A DNA stretch of 64,000 nucleotides, from assembly GCF_013149805.1 (NCBI RefSeq), contig NZ_JABEZT010000001.1:248001-312000 (forward strand). The letters are read 5' to 3'. The notes under the pieces were generated by a model, which ran no database searches, was not told the origin of the DNA, and saw nothing but the letters and a program-made list of their open reading frames with translations. The translations under genes were made by a program, and so were the position numbers. Below, in pieces: positions 17,604-27,600 of this stretch; position 1 is the stretch's first letter; each line of letters begins with the position of its first letter. This stretch comes from Isoptericola chiayiensis. GTDB taxonomy: Bacteria; Actinomycetota; Actinomycetes; Actinomycetales; Cellulomonadaceae.

Positions 17604-18986
17604 ATGACCTGGTTCGCACGCGCCACCCGGTGGCTGGAGAGCCACCGGTTCGCCGTGGACGCCACCGGGGCCGCCCTCTTCGCCCTCGCCGCGGCCGTCC
17701 TGGCCGCCGACGCCGTCGGGTACGCGAGCGGCGAGCGCCTCGCGCCCGCCCTGTGGTCGGTGGCGCTCGCCGTGCCGCTCGCGTGGCGGCGCACCCGGCC
17801 CGTCGTGTCGGCCGTCGCGGTGTACACGGTGGCGCTGGCTCACCTGGTCACCGGGTATCCCCTGCTCCTCCCGGGCGACCTCGCCGTCCTGGTCGCCCTG
17901 TACTCCGTGACCGTGTACGGCCCGCGCTGGGCGCACCTGACCGCGATCGCCGCGACGGGCGTCGGCTGCCTGGCGTTCGTCGCCGTCACCGCGTGGTCGT
18001 TCGCCGGTGCGGGGTTCGGCACGAGCTTCGCGGACCTGCTGCCCAGCGCCGTGTTCCTGGGTGCGATCGCGCTCGCGGTCTGGGCCTTCGGGCTGACACG
18101 CCGCTACCGGCGGGTGACCGTCGAGGCCCTGCGGGACCGCGCCGGACGCCTCGAGGTCGAGCGCGACCAGCAGGCGCGGATCGCCACCGCCGCCGAGCGG
18201 GCCCGGATCGCCCGCGAGATGCACGACATCGTCGCCCACTCGCTGTCCATCGTCGTCGCCCAGGCCGACGGCGGCCGGTACGCGGCCGCGGACGACCCGC
18301 AGGCCGCCGTGCGCTCGCTGGGCGTCATCTCCGAGACGGGCCGGGCGGCGCTGGCGGACATGCGCCGCCTGCTGGGCGTGCTGCGGGACGACGACGGCGC
18401 ACCGGCCCCGCACCCGGCGGCAGGGGTGGCGATCTCCGCGGCGCCCCGACCCGACGCGCCGCCCGGCCCGGCATCCCACCCGGCACCCGACCCCGCGACC
18501 GGCGCGACGGCGCTGGCCGGACGCGCGCCGTCGTCGGGCGCCGCCCCGCTGACCCCGCAACCGGACGACGCGGACCTCGAGTCGCTGACCGCGCAGGCCC
18601 GCGCGGCGGGCTCCCGCGTGTCCCTGGTCCGCGTGGGCACCCCGCGCCGCCTGCCGCCCGGCGCCGGGCTCACGCTGCACCGGGTGGCGCAGGAGGCGTT
18701 GAGCAACGTGCGCAAGCACGCGGGCCCCGGTCCGGGTGTCACCGTCGTCGAACGCTGGCAGCCGGAGGCGGTCGTGCTGGAGGTCTCCGACGACGGTCGC
18801 GGCGCCGCGGCCGGGACGGGGCGGGCGGGCTACGGTCTGCTGGGGATGCGCGAGCGGGCGGCGATGTTCGGCGGCACCGTGACCGCGGGCCCGCGTCCTG
18901 GTGGCGGCTGGCGGGTACGGTTCACGATGCCGCTGCCGTCGGGCCCCACCGACGGGCCCGCACCCACCCCCGAGGAGCCCGCATGA
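17604..18986 (+). CDS. NarL-system sensor histidine kinase
   Basis: A 460-residue kinase of the HisKA_3 (NarX/DesK/LiaS) type. Several hydrophobic segments occupy about 18-165. The dimerisation domain has EMHDIVAHSLSIVV with phosphoacceptor H207. The HATPase follows with the N box QEALSNVRKHAG, VSDDGRGAA and GYGLLGMRERA. A ~70-residue Pro/Ala-rich insertion (about 268-325) separates dimerisation and ATPase domains, as often seen in high-GC actinobacteria. The ATG at 17604 is preferred because it follows a -10 box and starts just before the first membrane segment. Its stop overlaps the start of the regulator gene (ATGA). Confidence 0.9.
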   Translation: MTWFARATRWLESHRFAVDATGAALFALAAAVLAADAVGYASGERLAPALWSVALAVPLAWRRTRPVVSAVAVYTVALAHLVTGYPLLLPGDLAVLVALYSVTVYGPRWAHLTAIAATGVGCLAFVAVTAWSFAGAGFGTSFADLLPSAVFLGAIALAVWAFGLTRRYRRVTVEALRDRAGRLEVERDQQARIATAAERARIAREMHDIVAHSLSIVVAQADGGRYAAADDPQAAVRSLGVISETGRAALADMRRLLGVLRDDDGAPAPHPAAGVAISAAPRPDAPPGPASHPAPDPATGATALAGRAPSSGAAPLTPQPDDADLESLTAQARAAGSRVSLVRVGTPRRLPPGAGLTLHRVAQEALSNVRKHAGPGPGVTVVERWQPEAVVLEVSDDGRGAAAGTGRAGYGLLGMRERAAMFGGTVTAGPRPGGGWRVRFTMPLPSGPTDGPAPTPEEPA

Positions 18987-19672
18987 GCGAGACCCACCCC
19001 GGCCCGGTGCGGGTCGCGCTCGTCGACGACCAGCAGCTCGTGCGCGCCGGGTTCCGCATGGTCATCGACTCCCAGCCCGACCTGACCGTCGCCGTCGAGG
19101 CCTCCGACGGCGCCCAGGCGCTGCGGCTGCTCGCCGACCACCCGGTCGACGTGGTCCTCATGGACGTGCGCATGCCCACCATGGACGGCCTGACCGCGAC
19201 ATCGCACCTGACCGCCGCGCCCGACGCGCCGCGCGTCGTCGTGCTGACCACCTTCGACCTGGACGAGTACGTCCTCGAGGCGATCCGGGCCGGCGCCTCG
19301 GGGTTCCTGCTCAAGGACGCCCCGCCGGAGGAGATGCTGGCGGCCGTGCGCACCGTCCACCGCGGCGACGCCGTCATCGCGCCGTCCTCGACGCGGCGGC
19401 TGCTGGAGCACCTGGTCACCGCGCTGCCGACGTCGGCCCCGGCCACCGACCCCCGGCACACGGCGCTGACCGGGCTCACCGACCGCGAGCGCGAGGTGCT
19501 CGTCCTCATGGCCCGCGGGCTGTCCAACGGCGAGATCGCGGGCGAGCTGTTCGTCGCGGAGGCGACGGTCAAGACGCACGTGGGCCGGGTCCTGGCCAAG
19601 CTGGACGCCCGCGACCGCGTGCAGGCCGTCGTCGTCGCCTACGAGACGGGCCTGGTCCGCCCGGGCGGCTGA
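18983..19672 (+). CDS. NarL/LuxR-family response regulator
   Basis: A 229-residue regulator. The receiver domain has D15/D16, phosphoacceptor D61 in VVLMDVRMP, VLTTFDLDEYV and the conserved lysine in FLLKDAPPEEML. The C-terminal LuxR helix-turn-helix (about 160-222) shows LTDREREVLVLMARG, SNGEIAGELFVAEATVKTHV and the LAKLDARDR end. It is translationally coupled to the kinase at 17604. The ABC exporter genes 1.4 kb downstream are plausible targets, as in LiaRS- or BceRS-like arrangements, but this is inference from position. Confidence 0.92.
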   Translation: MSETHPGPVRVALVDDQQLVRAGFRMVIDSQPDLTVAVEASDGAQALRLLADHPVDVVLMDVRMPTMDGLTATSHLTAAPDAPRVVVLTTFDLDEYVLEAIRAGASGFLLKDAPPEEMLAAVRTVHRGDAVIAPSSTRRLLEHLVTALPTSAPATDPRHTALTGLTDREREVLVLMARGLSNGEIAGELFVAEATVKTHVGRVLAKLDARDRVQAVVVAYETGLVRPGG

Positions 19673-19689
19673 GGTTACCCTCGGCGTCC

Positions 19690-20958
19690 GTGAGCATCCC
19701 CACCACGGCCATCGAGCCGCGCTTCGTCGAGCCGGACGGTGCACCCGTGGCGTTCCGTGCGGCGCGGGACGTCCTCGTCGGGCTCGCGTCCGGTGCCGGT
19801 GCGACGCTCGGGCTGGTCGTGGTCGTCGGCCTCGTCGTGGAGGAGGTGCTCGTCGGTCATGCCCTCGCCCCGGCGCTGGACCTGCTCGCGCGGCGCGGTG
19901 GCGCCGTCGTCCTCGCCCTGGGTGCGCTCCTGGTCGTCGGCTGGCCCCTGGTCGGCGCGCTGGAGCGTGCCGTGCTGCTGCGCCGGCTCGAGCGGCGCCT
20001 GGAGGCGGACCCCCGGGCGGTGGCGCTCGGCTCCGTCGTCGAACGGGTCGCGACGGCCCCGTCCCACGTCGTCGGACGGCTGGTCGCGTTCCTCGGCGTC
20101 GCCGCGGCGGGGCTGGGGATCGTCCTGGCGTTCGTGGCGATGTCGGGCGCCGACGAGACGGCCCTTCCGCTGCTGGGCTTCGCGTCCGCCGTCGTACTGT
20201 GGCTCGCCGTGCGCGTCCCGCTGCGGCGTGCGACCGGGCGCTGGGAGGAGCGGGTCGACGAGTTCCGGCGGCGGCGCGACCGGTGGGCCGAGGCCGCGCG
20301 GACGTCGCTGGAGCGGCGTCGCCGCGAGGCTCCCCGGGACCCGGGCCCGCAGCGCCGTGCGCCGTGGTCGCGAGCGCTGGGAATCGTCTCGGGCGTCGCG
20401 GCCGTGCTGCAGGTCCTCGCGGTGGCGCTGTGGTTCGTGCCGGTCCGGGTGCGCTACCGGTGCCGCACCTGCGAGCCGCGCACGTTCGGACCGGTGGGCG
20501 AGGAGCGCATGGACGCCCTGACCGTCGGCACGACGGCGTTCCTCGCGGTGGCGACCGTGCTCCTGGTCCTCGTCCTCGCCGCACGCCTGCTCGACCGGGT
20601 CCGCCAGGACCGCGTCGTCGCACGCTGGGCCACGACCGGACCGTGGGACGTCCCGGACGCCGTCGCCGAGGACCTGCTGGGACGCCGTGCGGCCACCTCG
20701 ACCTCCGTCCGCGTCCTGGCCGGCCTCTGCCCGCTCGTGCTCACCGTCCTGGTGGCCGCGACAGACCCGGATCTCGCGCTCCCGCTACCGGCACCGGCGT
20801 GGGCCGCTGCCCTGCCCGCCGTGGCGCTGGGGCTCGCGCTGGTCACCGCGCCCGGCGCGCACCGGCGTCGTGCTGCGCTGCGGCACGCGCTCCTCGCCGG
20901 CGACGACGTGACCCCGCAGGCCGACGTCGACCCCGAGGACGCCCGGACCGGCGACTGA
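19690..20958 (+). CDS. Polytopic membrane protein of unknown function
   Basis: A 422-residue protein with about eight hydrophobic segments (near 27-52, 65-90, 125-150, 156-175, 236-257, 278-300, 338-356 and 366-385) and basic cytosolic loops (RRRRDRWAEAARTSLERRRRE). A loop between helices contains a close cysteine pair (RCRTC), absent elsewhere in the protein, which could bind metal or form a disulfide. I do not recognise the family. The GTG at 19690 follows a TACCCT -10-like element at 19676-19681. It sits between a two-component pair and an ABC transporter, so an accessory role in sensing or transport is possible. Confidence 0.65.
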   Translation: MSIPTTAIEPRFVEPDGAPVAFRAARDVLVGLASGAGATLGLVVVVGLVVEEVLVGHALAPALDLLARRGGAVVLALGALLVVGWPLVGALERAVLLRRLERRLEADPRAVALGSVVERVATAPSHVVGRLVAFLGVAAAGLGIVLAFVAMSGADETALPLLGFASAVVLWLAVRVPLRRATGRWEERVDEFRRRRDRWAEAARTSLERRRREAPRDPGPQRRAPWSRALGIVSGVAAVLQVLAVALWFVPVRVRYRCRTCEPRTFGPVGEERMDALTVGTTAFLAVATVLLVLVLAARLLDRVRQDRVVARWATTGPWDVPDAVAEDLLGRRAATSTSVRVLAGLCPLVLTVLVAATDPDLALPLPAPAWAAALPAVALGLALVTAPGAHRRRAALRHALLAGDDVTPQADVDPEDARTGD

Positions 20959-20972
20959 GGGTTCTCCCCGGT

Positions 20973-21000
20973 CCGGGGTCATCCCACGGGATGACCCCGG
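20973..21000. repeat. 28-bp perfect palindrome upstream of the ABC operon
   Basis: CCGGGGTCATCCC is followed by AC and the exact complement GGGATGACCCCGG. It lies 110 bases before the ABC ATPase start and just after the preceding stop. A two-base centre suits a protein-binding operator at least as well as a terminator hairpin. Confidence 0.75.
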
Positions 21001-21110
21001 CACGGCCAGGACCAGCCTCGCGGCCGACGCCGGCGGCCGGCGCGGTCCGTAGCGTCGGTGGTGTCATCGGCTCCCGCGTGGGGCCACCCCTCCGACCGTG
21101 GAGACACCTC

Positions 21111-21947
21111 GTGGACACCACCGTGTTCGTGCCCGTCGACGACGCCACCGGCGCCGCCGCACCCGACGCGACGCCCGCCGTGCGGGCCCGTGCCCTGACC
21201 AAGACCTACGGCCGCGGCCAGGCGCAGGTACACGCCCTGGACGGCGTGGACGTCGACTTCGACGCCGGCCGGTTCACCGCGATCATGGGCCCCTCGGGCT
21301 CGGGCAAGTCGACGCTGATGCACCTGCTGGCGGGGCTGGACAGCGCCACGAGCGGACAGGCCTTCCTCGGGTCCACGGACGTGACCGCGCTCGGCGACAA
21401 GGCGCTGACGCGGTTGCGGCGCGACCGCGTCGGGTTCGTCTTCCAGCAGTTCAACCTGCTGCCGATGTTCACCGCCGAGCAGAACATCACCCTGCCCGTG
21501 GAGCTCGCCGGCGGCAGCGTGGACCGCGCCTGGTTCGACACGCTGGTCACCACCCTCGGGCTGTCGCAGCGGCTGACCCACCGCCCCAGCGAGCTGTCCG
21601 GCGGGCAGCAGCAGCGTGTCGCCATCGCCCGAGCGCTCATCGCCCAGCCGGAGGTCGTCTTCGCCGACGAGCCCACCGGCAACCTGGACTCGCGCGCCGG
21701 GGTCGAGGTGCTCAGCTTCCTGCGCCGGTCGGTGCGCGAGCTGGGCCGGACCGTCATCATGGTCACCCACGACCCGACCGCCGCCGCCTACGCGGACCGG
21801 GTGGTCCTCATCGCCGACGGGCGGATCGCCGGGGAGATCTCCGACCCGACACCGGAGGCCGTGCTGGCCGGCCTGGACGCGCTGCGCTCGCTCGAGGCCC
21901 CCGTGGCCGGGACGGCGGCCGACGGCGGCACCCGGGCGGGTGCCTGA
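21111..21947 (+). CDS. ABC transporter ATP-binding protein (MacB/LolD type)
   Basis: A 278-residue ATPase. Walker A GPSGSGKST lies at residues 60-68, followed by the Q-loop FVFQQFNLLPMFTAEQNI, the signature ELSGGQQQRVAIARAL, Walker B VVFADEPTGNLDS and the H-loop MVTHD. The QQFNLLP and DEPTGNLDSRAG wording is characteristic of ATPases that drive FtsX/MacB-type permeases, which export lipids or peptides or give antibiotic resistance by mechanotransmission. The GTG has a GGAG eight bases upstream. The stop overlaps the permease ATG by one base. Confidence 0.93.
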   Translation: MDTTVFVPVDDATGAAAPDATPAVRARALTKTYGRGQAQVHALDGVDVDFDAGRFTAIMGPSGSGKSTLMHLLAGLDSATSGQAFLGSTDVTALGDKALTRLRRDRVGFVFQQFNLLPMFTAEQNITLPVELAGGSVDRAWFDTLVTTLGLSQRLTHRPSELSGGQQQRVAIARALIAQPEVVFADEPTGNLDSRAGVEVLSFLRRSVRELGRTVIMVTHDPTAAAYADRVVLIADGRIAGEISDPTPEAVLAGLDALRSLEAPVAGTAADGGTRAGA

Positions 21948-24499
21948 TGCTGCGGATCACCCTGGCCCAGATGCGTCGCAGCGCCGGGCGGCTCACCGCC
22001 GCCGGCGTGGCGATCGTCATCGGCACCGCGTTCGTCGCGGCCACCCTGCTGGCCTCCGGCGTCATCACCCGCATGACGTACGACTCCATCGCCGCGCAGT
22101 ACGGCGACGCCGACCTGGTGGTCGGGGCCAGCGAGGACGCCCCGCTCGACGTCGACGCGCTCGCCACGACGGACGGGGTCGCGGCCGTCGCCCCGGTGAC
22201 GTCCACCTACGCCCAGCTGACCGACGGGGCACGGTCGGTCTACCAGAGCGTCGTGCCCACGGCCGACGACCGGCTGATGCCCCTCGAGGTGACCGAGGGT
22301 GGCATGCCCGCCGGACCCGACGAGATCGCCCTGCCGACCGACGTCGCCGAACGGCTCGACGTCGCCGTCGGGGACACCGTCGACGTGGGCCGCGACGTCG
22401 TCGGCGACGACGGCTCGTGGCAGCAGGTCACCGAGACGCCGACCGTCGTCGGACTGCTGGACGACCCCTTCGGGGCGTACTCCCAGACCGGCGGTGCCGC
22501 CGTCGTCGACGCCTCGACGTACACGACCTGGCAGACCGAGGCCCGGGGCGAGCCCGCGCCCGTGACGGAGGCCGCCGTCGTCGTAGCGGACGGCGCGGAC
22601 CTGTCGGCGACGCGGTCCGCGCTCGCCGGGACGATCGGCGGGGCGACCAGCACGGACAGCTCCCCGTGGGTGGTCACCACCGACGAGCGGGCGGCCGAGT
22701 CCGCCGCTGAGCTCACCGACGGCCAGGACCTCATGTTCCTCGTCTTCGTCCTGACGTTCGCCGCGATCGCGCTGGTCGTGGCCGGACTGGTCATCGCGAA
22801 CACCTTCCAGGTGCTGGTCGCCCAGCGGGCCCGCACGCTCGCGCTGCTGCGATGCGTCGGCGCCGACAAGGCCCAGGTCGGCCGCGGAGTCCTCGTCGAG
22901 GCCGGGATCCTCGGGCTGATCGCCTCCGTCGCCGGTGTGCTGCTCGGCACGGCGCTCGGCCAGGCCGCGCTCTGGGTCGCCCACGCCATGGACGTGCCCG
23001 TCCCCCTGCCGGACACGGTGACGCTCACCTGGCAGGTCGTGGTGATCCCGGTCCTGGTCGGCACGCTGGTCACCGTCGGCGCCGCCGTCGTCCCGGCCCG
23101 GGTCGCCACCCGGGTGGCACCGCTGGCCGCGCTGCGACCGGCGGCGTCCCCCTCGACGTCACGGCGCGCCGGGAAGGTCCGCCCGGTGCTGTCGCTGCTG
23201 GCGGCGGTCGTCGGGTTCGCCCTGCTGGGCGGGGGTGCCGCCCTGGGCACGCTCGGGCAGGAACCGACGCTCGGCCTGCTGGCCGGGATCGCCGGCGGTG
23301 CCCTGTCGTTCGTCGGCGTGGCCGTCGGTGCCGTGTTCTGGCTGCCGAAGGTCGCCGCGGCGGCCGGGCGGCTGGTCGGTGCCTCCGGTCCGACGGCGCG
23401 GCTCGCGGCCGCGAACACGCTGCGGAACCCGCGGCGCACGGCCACCACCAGCACGGCACTGCTCATCGGCGTCACGCTCGTGGCGATGATGTCCACGGGG
23501 GCCGCGAGCGCCCGGGTGTCGCTGACCGCGGCCCTCGACGAGCAGTTCCCGGTGGACGTGATGGTCGCGAGCACGTCGTGGGACGCGGACGGTGCGCCGG
23601 CGGCGATCCCTGCAGACCTGCGAGCCGAGCTCGTTGCCGTGGACGGCGTGACCGCTGCCGTGGACGTGCAGGACTCGGTCGTCGCGGAGCCCGGGGGCCA
23701 GCGCCGCTTGACCGCGGTCGACACCGGGGACGCGCGCGCCGTGCTCAACTCGCCGCAGCGGCTCGACGGGCTGACGGAAGGAACCGCACTCGTCGGCAGC
23801 GACGTGGCCGGGAACCTTGACGACGGCGACTCGCTCGAGCTCACCGGTCCAGACGGAGTGGTGTCGCTGGCGGTCGTGCTGAGCGACTCGGCGTCGTCGA
23901 GCACTTTCGTCACCCCCGCGGACCTCGCCCGCTTGGATGCAGACGTTCCTGCCTCTGAGGTCTACCTGGCCCTGGACGACGACGTGGACGCCGTGGACGC
24001 CGTGGGCGCGATCCAGGACGTGGTCGCGGACTCCGGGGAGTCGGCGCAGGTGACGGGCATCGCGTCGCAGCGCGCCATGTTCGACCAGGTGATCGACACG
24101 ATGCTGGGCATCGTCCTTGGGCTGCTGGCGGTGGCCGTGGTGATCGCGCTGATCGGCGTGGCCAACACGCTGTCGTTGTCGGTGCTCGAACGGCGTCGCG
24201 AGTCGGCGACCCTGCGGGCGATCGGGCTGTCCAGGGCGCAGCTGCGCGGCATGCTCGCGGTCGAGGGCCTGCTCATCGCGGGTGTCGGCGCCGTGCTCGG
24301 CGTGGTGCTCGGTCTGGTCTACGGGTGGGCCGGCGCCGCCGCGGCGCTGGGCGTCATGGGTGACGTGACGCTCTCGGTGCCGTGGCGGGACGTGGTGCTG
24401 GTGCTGCTGGTGGCGCTGCTGGCGGGGCTGGTCGCCTCGGTGGCCCCGGCGCGGACCGCGCTGAAGGCCTCGCCGGTGGAGGCGCTCGCCACCGAGTAG
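21947..24499 (+). CDS. FtsX-family ABC transporter permease
   Basis: An 850-residue permease. A first membrane helix at about 20-38 is followed by a ~200-residue extracytoplasmic MacB-like domain. Then come FtsX domain 1 (about 255-385, with TFQVLVAQRARTLALLRCVGADKAQVGR), a central pair of helices, another extracytoplasmic region (about 520-690) and FtsX domain 2 (about 705-848, with SVLERRRESATLRAIGLSRAQLRGML). Ten helices in total is usual for duplicated-FtsX permeases. It forms a complete exporter with the ATPase directly upstream. The substrate is unknown. The 23.6-23.96 kb part has somewhat lower GC third positions than its surroundings. Confidence 0.92.
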   Translation: MLRITLAQMRRSAGRLTAAGVAIVIGTAFVAATLLASGVITRMTYDSIAAQYGDADLVVGASEDAPLDVDALATTDGVAAVAPVTSTYAQLTDGARSVYQSVVPTADDRLMPLEVTEGGMPAGPDEIALPTDVAERLDVAVGDTVDVGRDVVGDDGSWQQVTETPTVVGLLDDPFGAYSQTGGAAVVDASTYTTWQTEARGEPAPVTEAAVVVADGADLSATRSALAGTIGGATSTDSSPWVVTTDERAAESAAELTDGQDLMFLVFVLTFAAIALVVAGLVIANTFQVLVAQRARTLALLRCVGADKAQVGRGVLVEAGILGLIASVAGVLLGTALGQAALWVAHAMDVPVPLPDTVTLTWQVVVIPVLVGTLVTVGAAVVPARVATRVAPLAALRPAASPSTSRRAGKVRPVLSLLAAVVGFALLGGGAALGTLGQEPTLGLLAGIAGGALSFVGVAVGAVFWLPKVAAAAGRLVGASGPTARLAAANTLRNPRRTATTSTALLIGVTLVAMMSTGAASARVSLTAALDEQFPVDVMVASTSWDADGAPAAIPADLRAELVAVDGVTAAVDVQDSVVAEPGGQRRLTAVDTGDARAVLNSPQRLDGLTEGTALVGSDVAGNLDDGDSLELTGPDGVVSLAVVLSDSASSSTFVTPADLARLDADVPASEVYLALDDDVDAVDAVGAIQDVVADSGESAQVTGIASQRAMFDQVIDTMLGIVLGLLAVAVVIALIGVANTLSLSVLERRRESATLRAIGLSRAQLRGMLAVEGLLIAGVGAVLGVVLGLVYGWAGAAAALGVMGDVTLSVPWRDVVLVLLVALLAGLVASVAPARTALKASPVEALATE

Positions 24500-24515
24500 C
24501 CGGCGCCGTTCCGTG

Positions 24516-24590
24516 CCGCGAGATCGACGGACCCGTTCCGAGATCGACGTACCGTGCGTCGATCTCGGTCCGGGTGCGTCGATCTCGCGG
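24516..24590. repeat. 20-bp-phased mirrored repeat (GAGATCGACG core)
   Basis: GAGATCGACG occurs at 24520-24529 and 24540-24549, exactly 20 bp apart. Its complement CGTCGATCTC follows at 24557-24566 and 24577-24586, again 20 bp apart. Together they make nested perfect inverted repeats: 12 bp with a 7-base loop, and 14 bp outside. It lies between two same-strand genes. Confidence 0.9.
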
Positions 24591-24651
24591 TTGTGCACAG
24601 GCTGTGGACGGCCGCTGCGGCACGCGGGTCGACGGCGGCACCCTGGTGGCC

Positions 24652-27600
24652 ATGCCCGTCCGCCTCACGCTCCACCCCGGCGAGGACGTCGAGCTGCCCG
24701 ACGGCGCCCGGCTCGGCGACCTGCGCCCCTCGCTGGCCGACCTGGCCCGGCGTCCCGAGCTGCTGCACCGTCCGCTGCAGGCCGACGGCACCGTGGTCGA
24801 GGACGACGGCGTCGCCGGCGCTCGCCCCCTGCTGGCCGGCGCCACGCTGCGGCCCGCCGGCGCCCCGCAGCCCGAGGCACCCGATGTCGCCGCCCTGCGC
24901 AGCCCGTGGCTCCTCGCCGCGGCCACGGGACCACGAGCCGGGGAGCCGGTACCGCTGACCGGGGCGATGCGCCTCGGACCGGTGACCGTGCGGGTCGGGG
25001 CCCACGGACGGGTGCAGGTACGCCCGACCCGTCCGGCCTGGCCCCTGCGCCGCCGCTCGGAGCCGGCCGTGCTCGTGACCGAACGCTCCGGGCGGGAACA
25101 CCGCCGCCAGGTGCGGATGCCGTGCCGGTGGCGCCCCGGTGCGCTGCTCGAGGTGGACGGAACCCGGTTCGCCGTGCATCCCTCGGGCCAGGTGGACCTG
25201 TGGCTGGCACCGCCTGAGCAGGACGGTGGCCCCGGGTCGACGCCGCCCTGGGGGATGCTCGCGACCGGGCTGGTCCCGGTGGTCGGGTCGATCGCCCTGG
25301 CGGTCGCGTTCCGCCAGCCGCTGTACGCACTGTTCTCCCTGGTGACCGTCGTCGGCCTGCTCCCCCAGCTCCTGGCCCGGCGCAGACGCCGGGGCTCGGG
25401 CCTCCCGGCCCGGGACGTCGGGACCGCCGCGGGACGGGTCCCGCAGCCCGTCGGCACCGAACCCGCGCGCACGGCGCTCCGGGTCGTGGCTGCGCACCAG
25501 GCCTCGCCCGCCGCATGGCGTCGGGCCCGGCAGACCCTGGCCCGGAGCGCCCGTGACCGCACCGGTGACCCGCCCGCCCCGGCGACACCGGCCGAGCTGC
25601 TGCCCGACGGCGCCCTGGCGGTGCGCGGGCCGCTGGACGCGGTGCGCGCCACGGCACGGTCCGTCGTCGTCGACCTCGCAGCGGCCGGTGCGGACGTCAC
25701 CGTCGCCGGGACCGGCCGCGGCTCCTGGTCGTGGTGCCGCTGGATCGCTCCCGGCGAGGACGAGCGCCCCCGGGTGCTCGTGGTCGACGGCGCGGACCGC
25801 GCCGGGCGGGCCGCCGCGGACACGGCGGCCCGCCGGGGCGACGCCGTCGTGCTCTGCCTGCCCAGCGGTGCCGGGGACCCGGCGTCGGTGCCGTCGTGGT
25901 GCCGGGCGGTCGTCGACCTCGACGGCCGGGGTGGCGCCCGACGGCGGGCCCCGGACGGCACCGACTTCGTCACCCGCCACGTCGGGGTGTCGGCGGCGTG
26001 GGCGGAGCGGACGGCGCGACGGCTCGCCGGCCTGCGAGGACTCGGCCGGTCGCTGACGACGCTGGCCGACGCCGCCCGCGGCATCGAGGCCGCGGCGACC
26101 GTGCCCCCGGCCGAGGACCGGGACGACCCGACCGACCGGCGGCTGCCCACCGCGGTGGCCCTGGGGGCGCTGCTGCCCACGGACGATCCTGCCCCGCGGT
26201 GGGCGCGGGCCGAGGGATGGAGCATCCCGCTCGGGTGCGGCGCGGACGGGGACCCCGTGCCGTTCGACCTGGTGGCCGACGGACCCCACCTGCTGGTCGC
26301 GGGCACGACGGGGGCCGGAAAGTCGGAGCTGCTGCAGTCGCTCGTGCTGGGCCTGGCCCTGACCCGCTCCCCCGCCGACCTGTCGTTCGCGCTCGTCGAC
26401 TTCAAGGGCGGGGCGTCCTTCGGCCGGTGCGCCGACCTGCCCCACGTCGTCGGGCAGGTGACCGACCTCGAGCCAGGGCTGGCGGGGCGTGCCCTCGCCG
26501 GGCTCCGCGCCGAGCTGCGCCGTCGGGAGCACGTGCTGGCCCGGCACCGCGTCGCGTCGCTGGACGACGCCCCGCCCGGCACCCTGGGACGGCTCGTGGT
26601 CGTCATCGACGAGTTCCGGGCCCTGGCGGACGACCTGCCCGAGTTCCTGCCGGGGCTGCTCCGCGTCGCGGCGCAGGGCCGCTCGCTCGGCGTGCACCTG
26701 GTGCTGGCCACGCAACGGCCCGCCGGTGCGGTGGGCACGGACGTGCGGGCCAACGTCTCAGCGCGGATCGCGCTGCGCGTCGTCGACGCGGCCGACTCCC
26801 ACGACGTCGTGGACACCGCCGCGGCGGCCCGCATCCCGGTGTCCGCGCCGGGCCGGGCCGTGCTGCGCGTCGGGTCGGGCGCGCCCGTCGCCCTGCAGTG
26901 CGCCCACGCCGGCGCGACCCCCGACGCCGCGCCCGCCGTCCGCCGCGCTCCGTCCTGGCGCAGCACGGGTCCCGACCCGGACGGTCGGTCCGGCCACCTG
27001 GACGATCCGGGCGCGACGCCGGAAGGCAACGCGGCGCGGACGGCATCAGTCTCCGAGGACCCCGTGGCGCGCACGGTCGACCGGATCCGCCAGGCTGCCG
27101 CCCGGCAGGGTCACCGAACCGGGCCGCCGCCGTGGCTCCCGCCGCTGCCGGAGGACGTCGACCCGGACTCGGTGCCCGCCGACGTCGCCGACCGCCCTGA
27201 GGCCGGGTTGCTGCTGGCGCTCGGTGACGAACCGGACCGGCAGCGCCGCACCCTCGTGCGGTGGCAGCCGTCCGACGGCCATCTCGCCGTCCTCGGCGGT
27301 GCACGCTCCGGACGGACGACGGCGCTGCTCCGGCTCGCGGTGTCCGCCCTCGACGCCGGCCGGCCGGTGCACGCGCTGGTGCCGGCGTCGGCGGCCGCCC
27401 TGTTCGCTCCCCTGCTGGACCACCCGGGCTTCGGCACGCTCGCCGGCCCCGAGGACCCGCGGCGCGCACGCCGCCTCCTGACCCTGCTGGACCGGGGCGG
27501 CCCGTCCGAGTGCCTCGTCGTCGTGGACGACGTCGCCGAGATGCGCGCCGCCCTGGCCGGCTCCGACCCCTGGGACCCCCTGGCTACGGCGGTCGCCACC

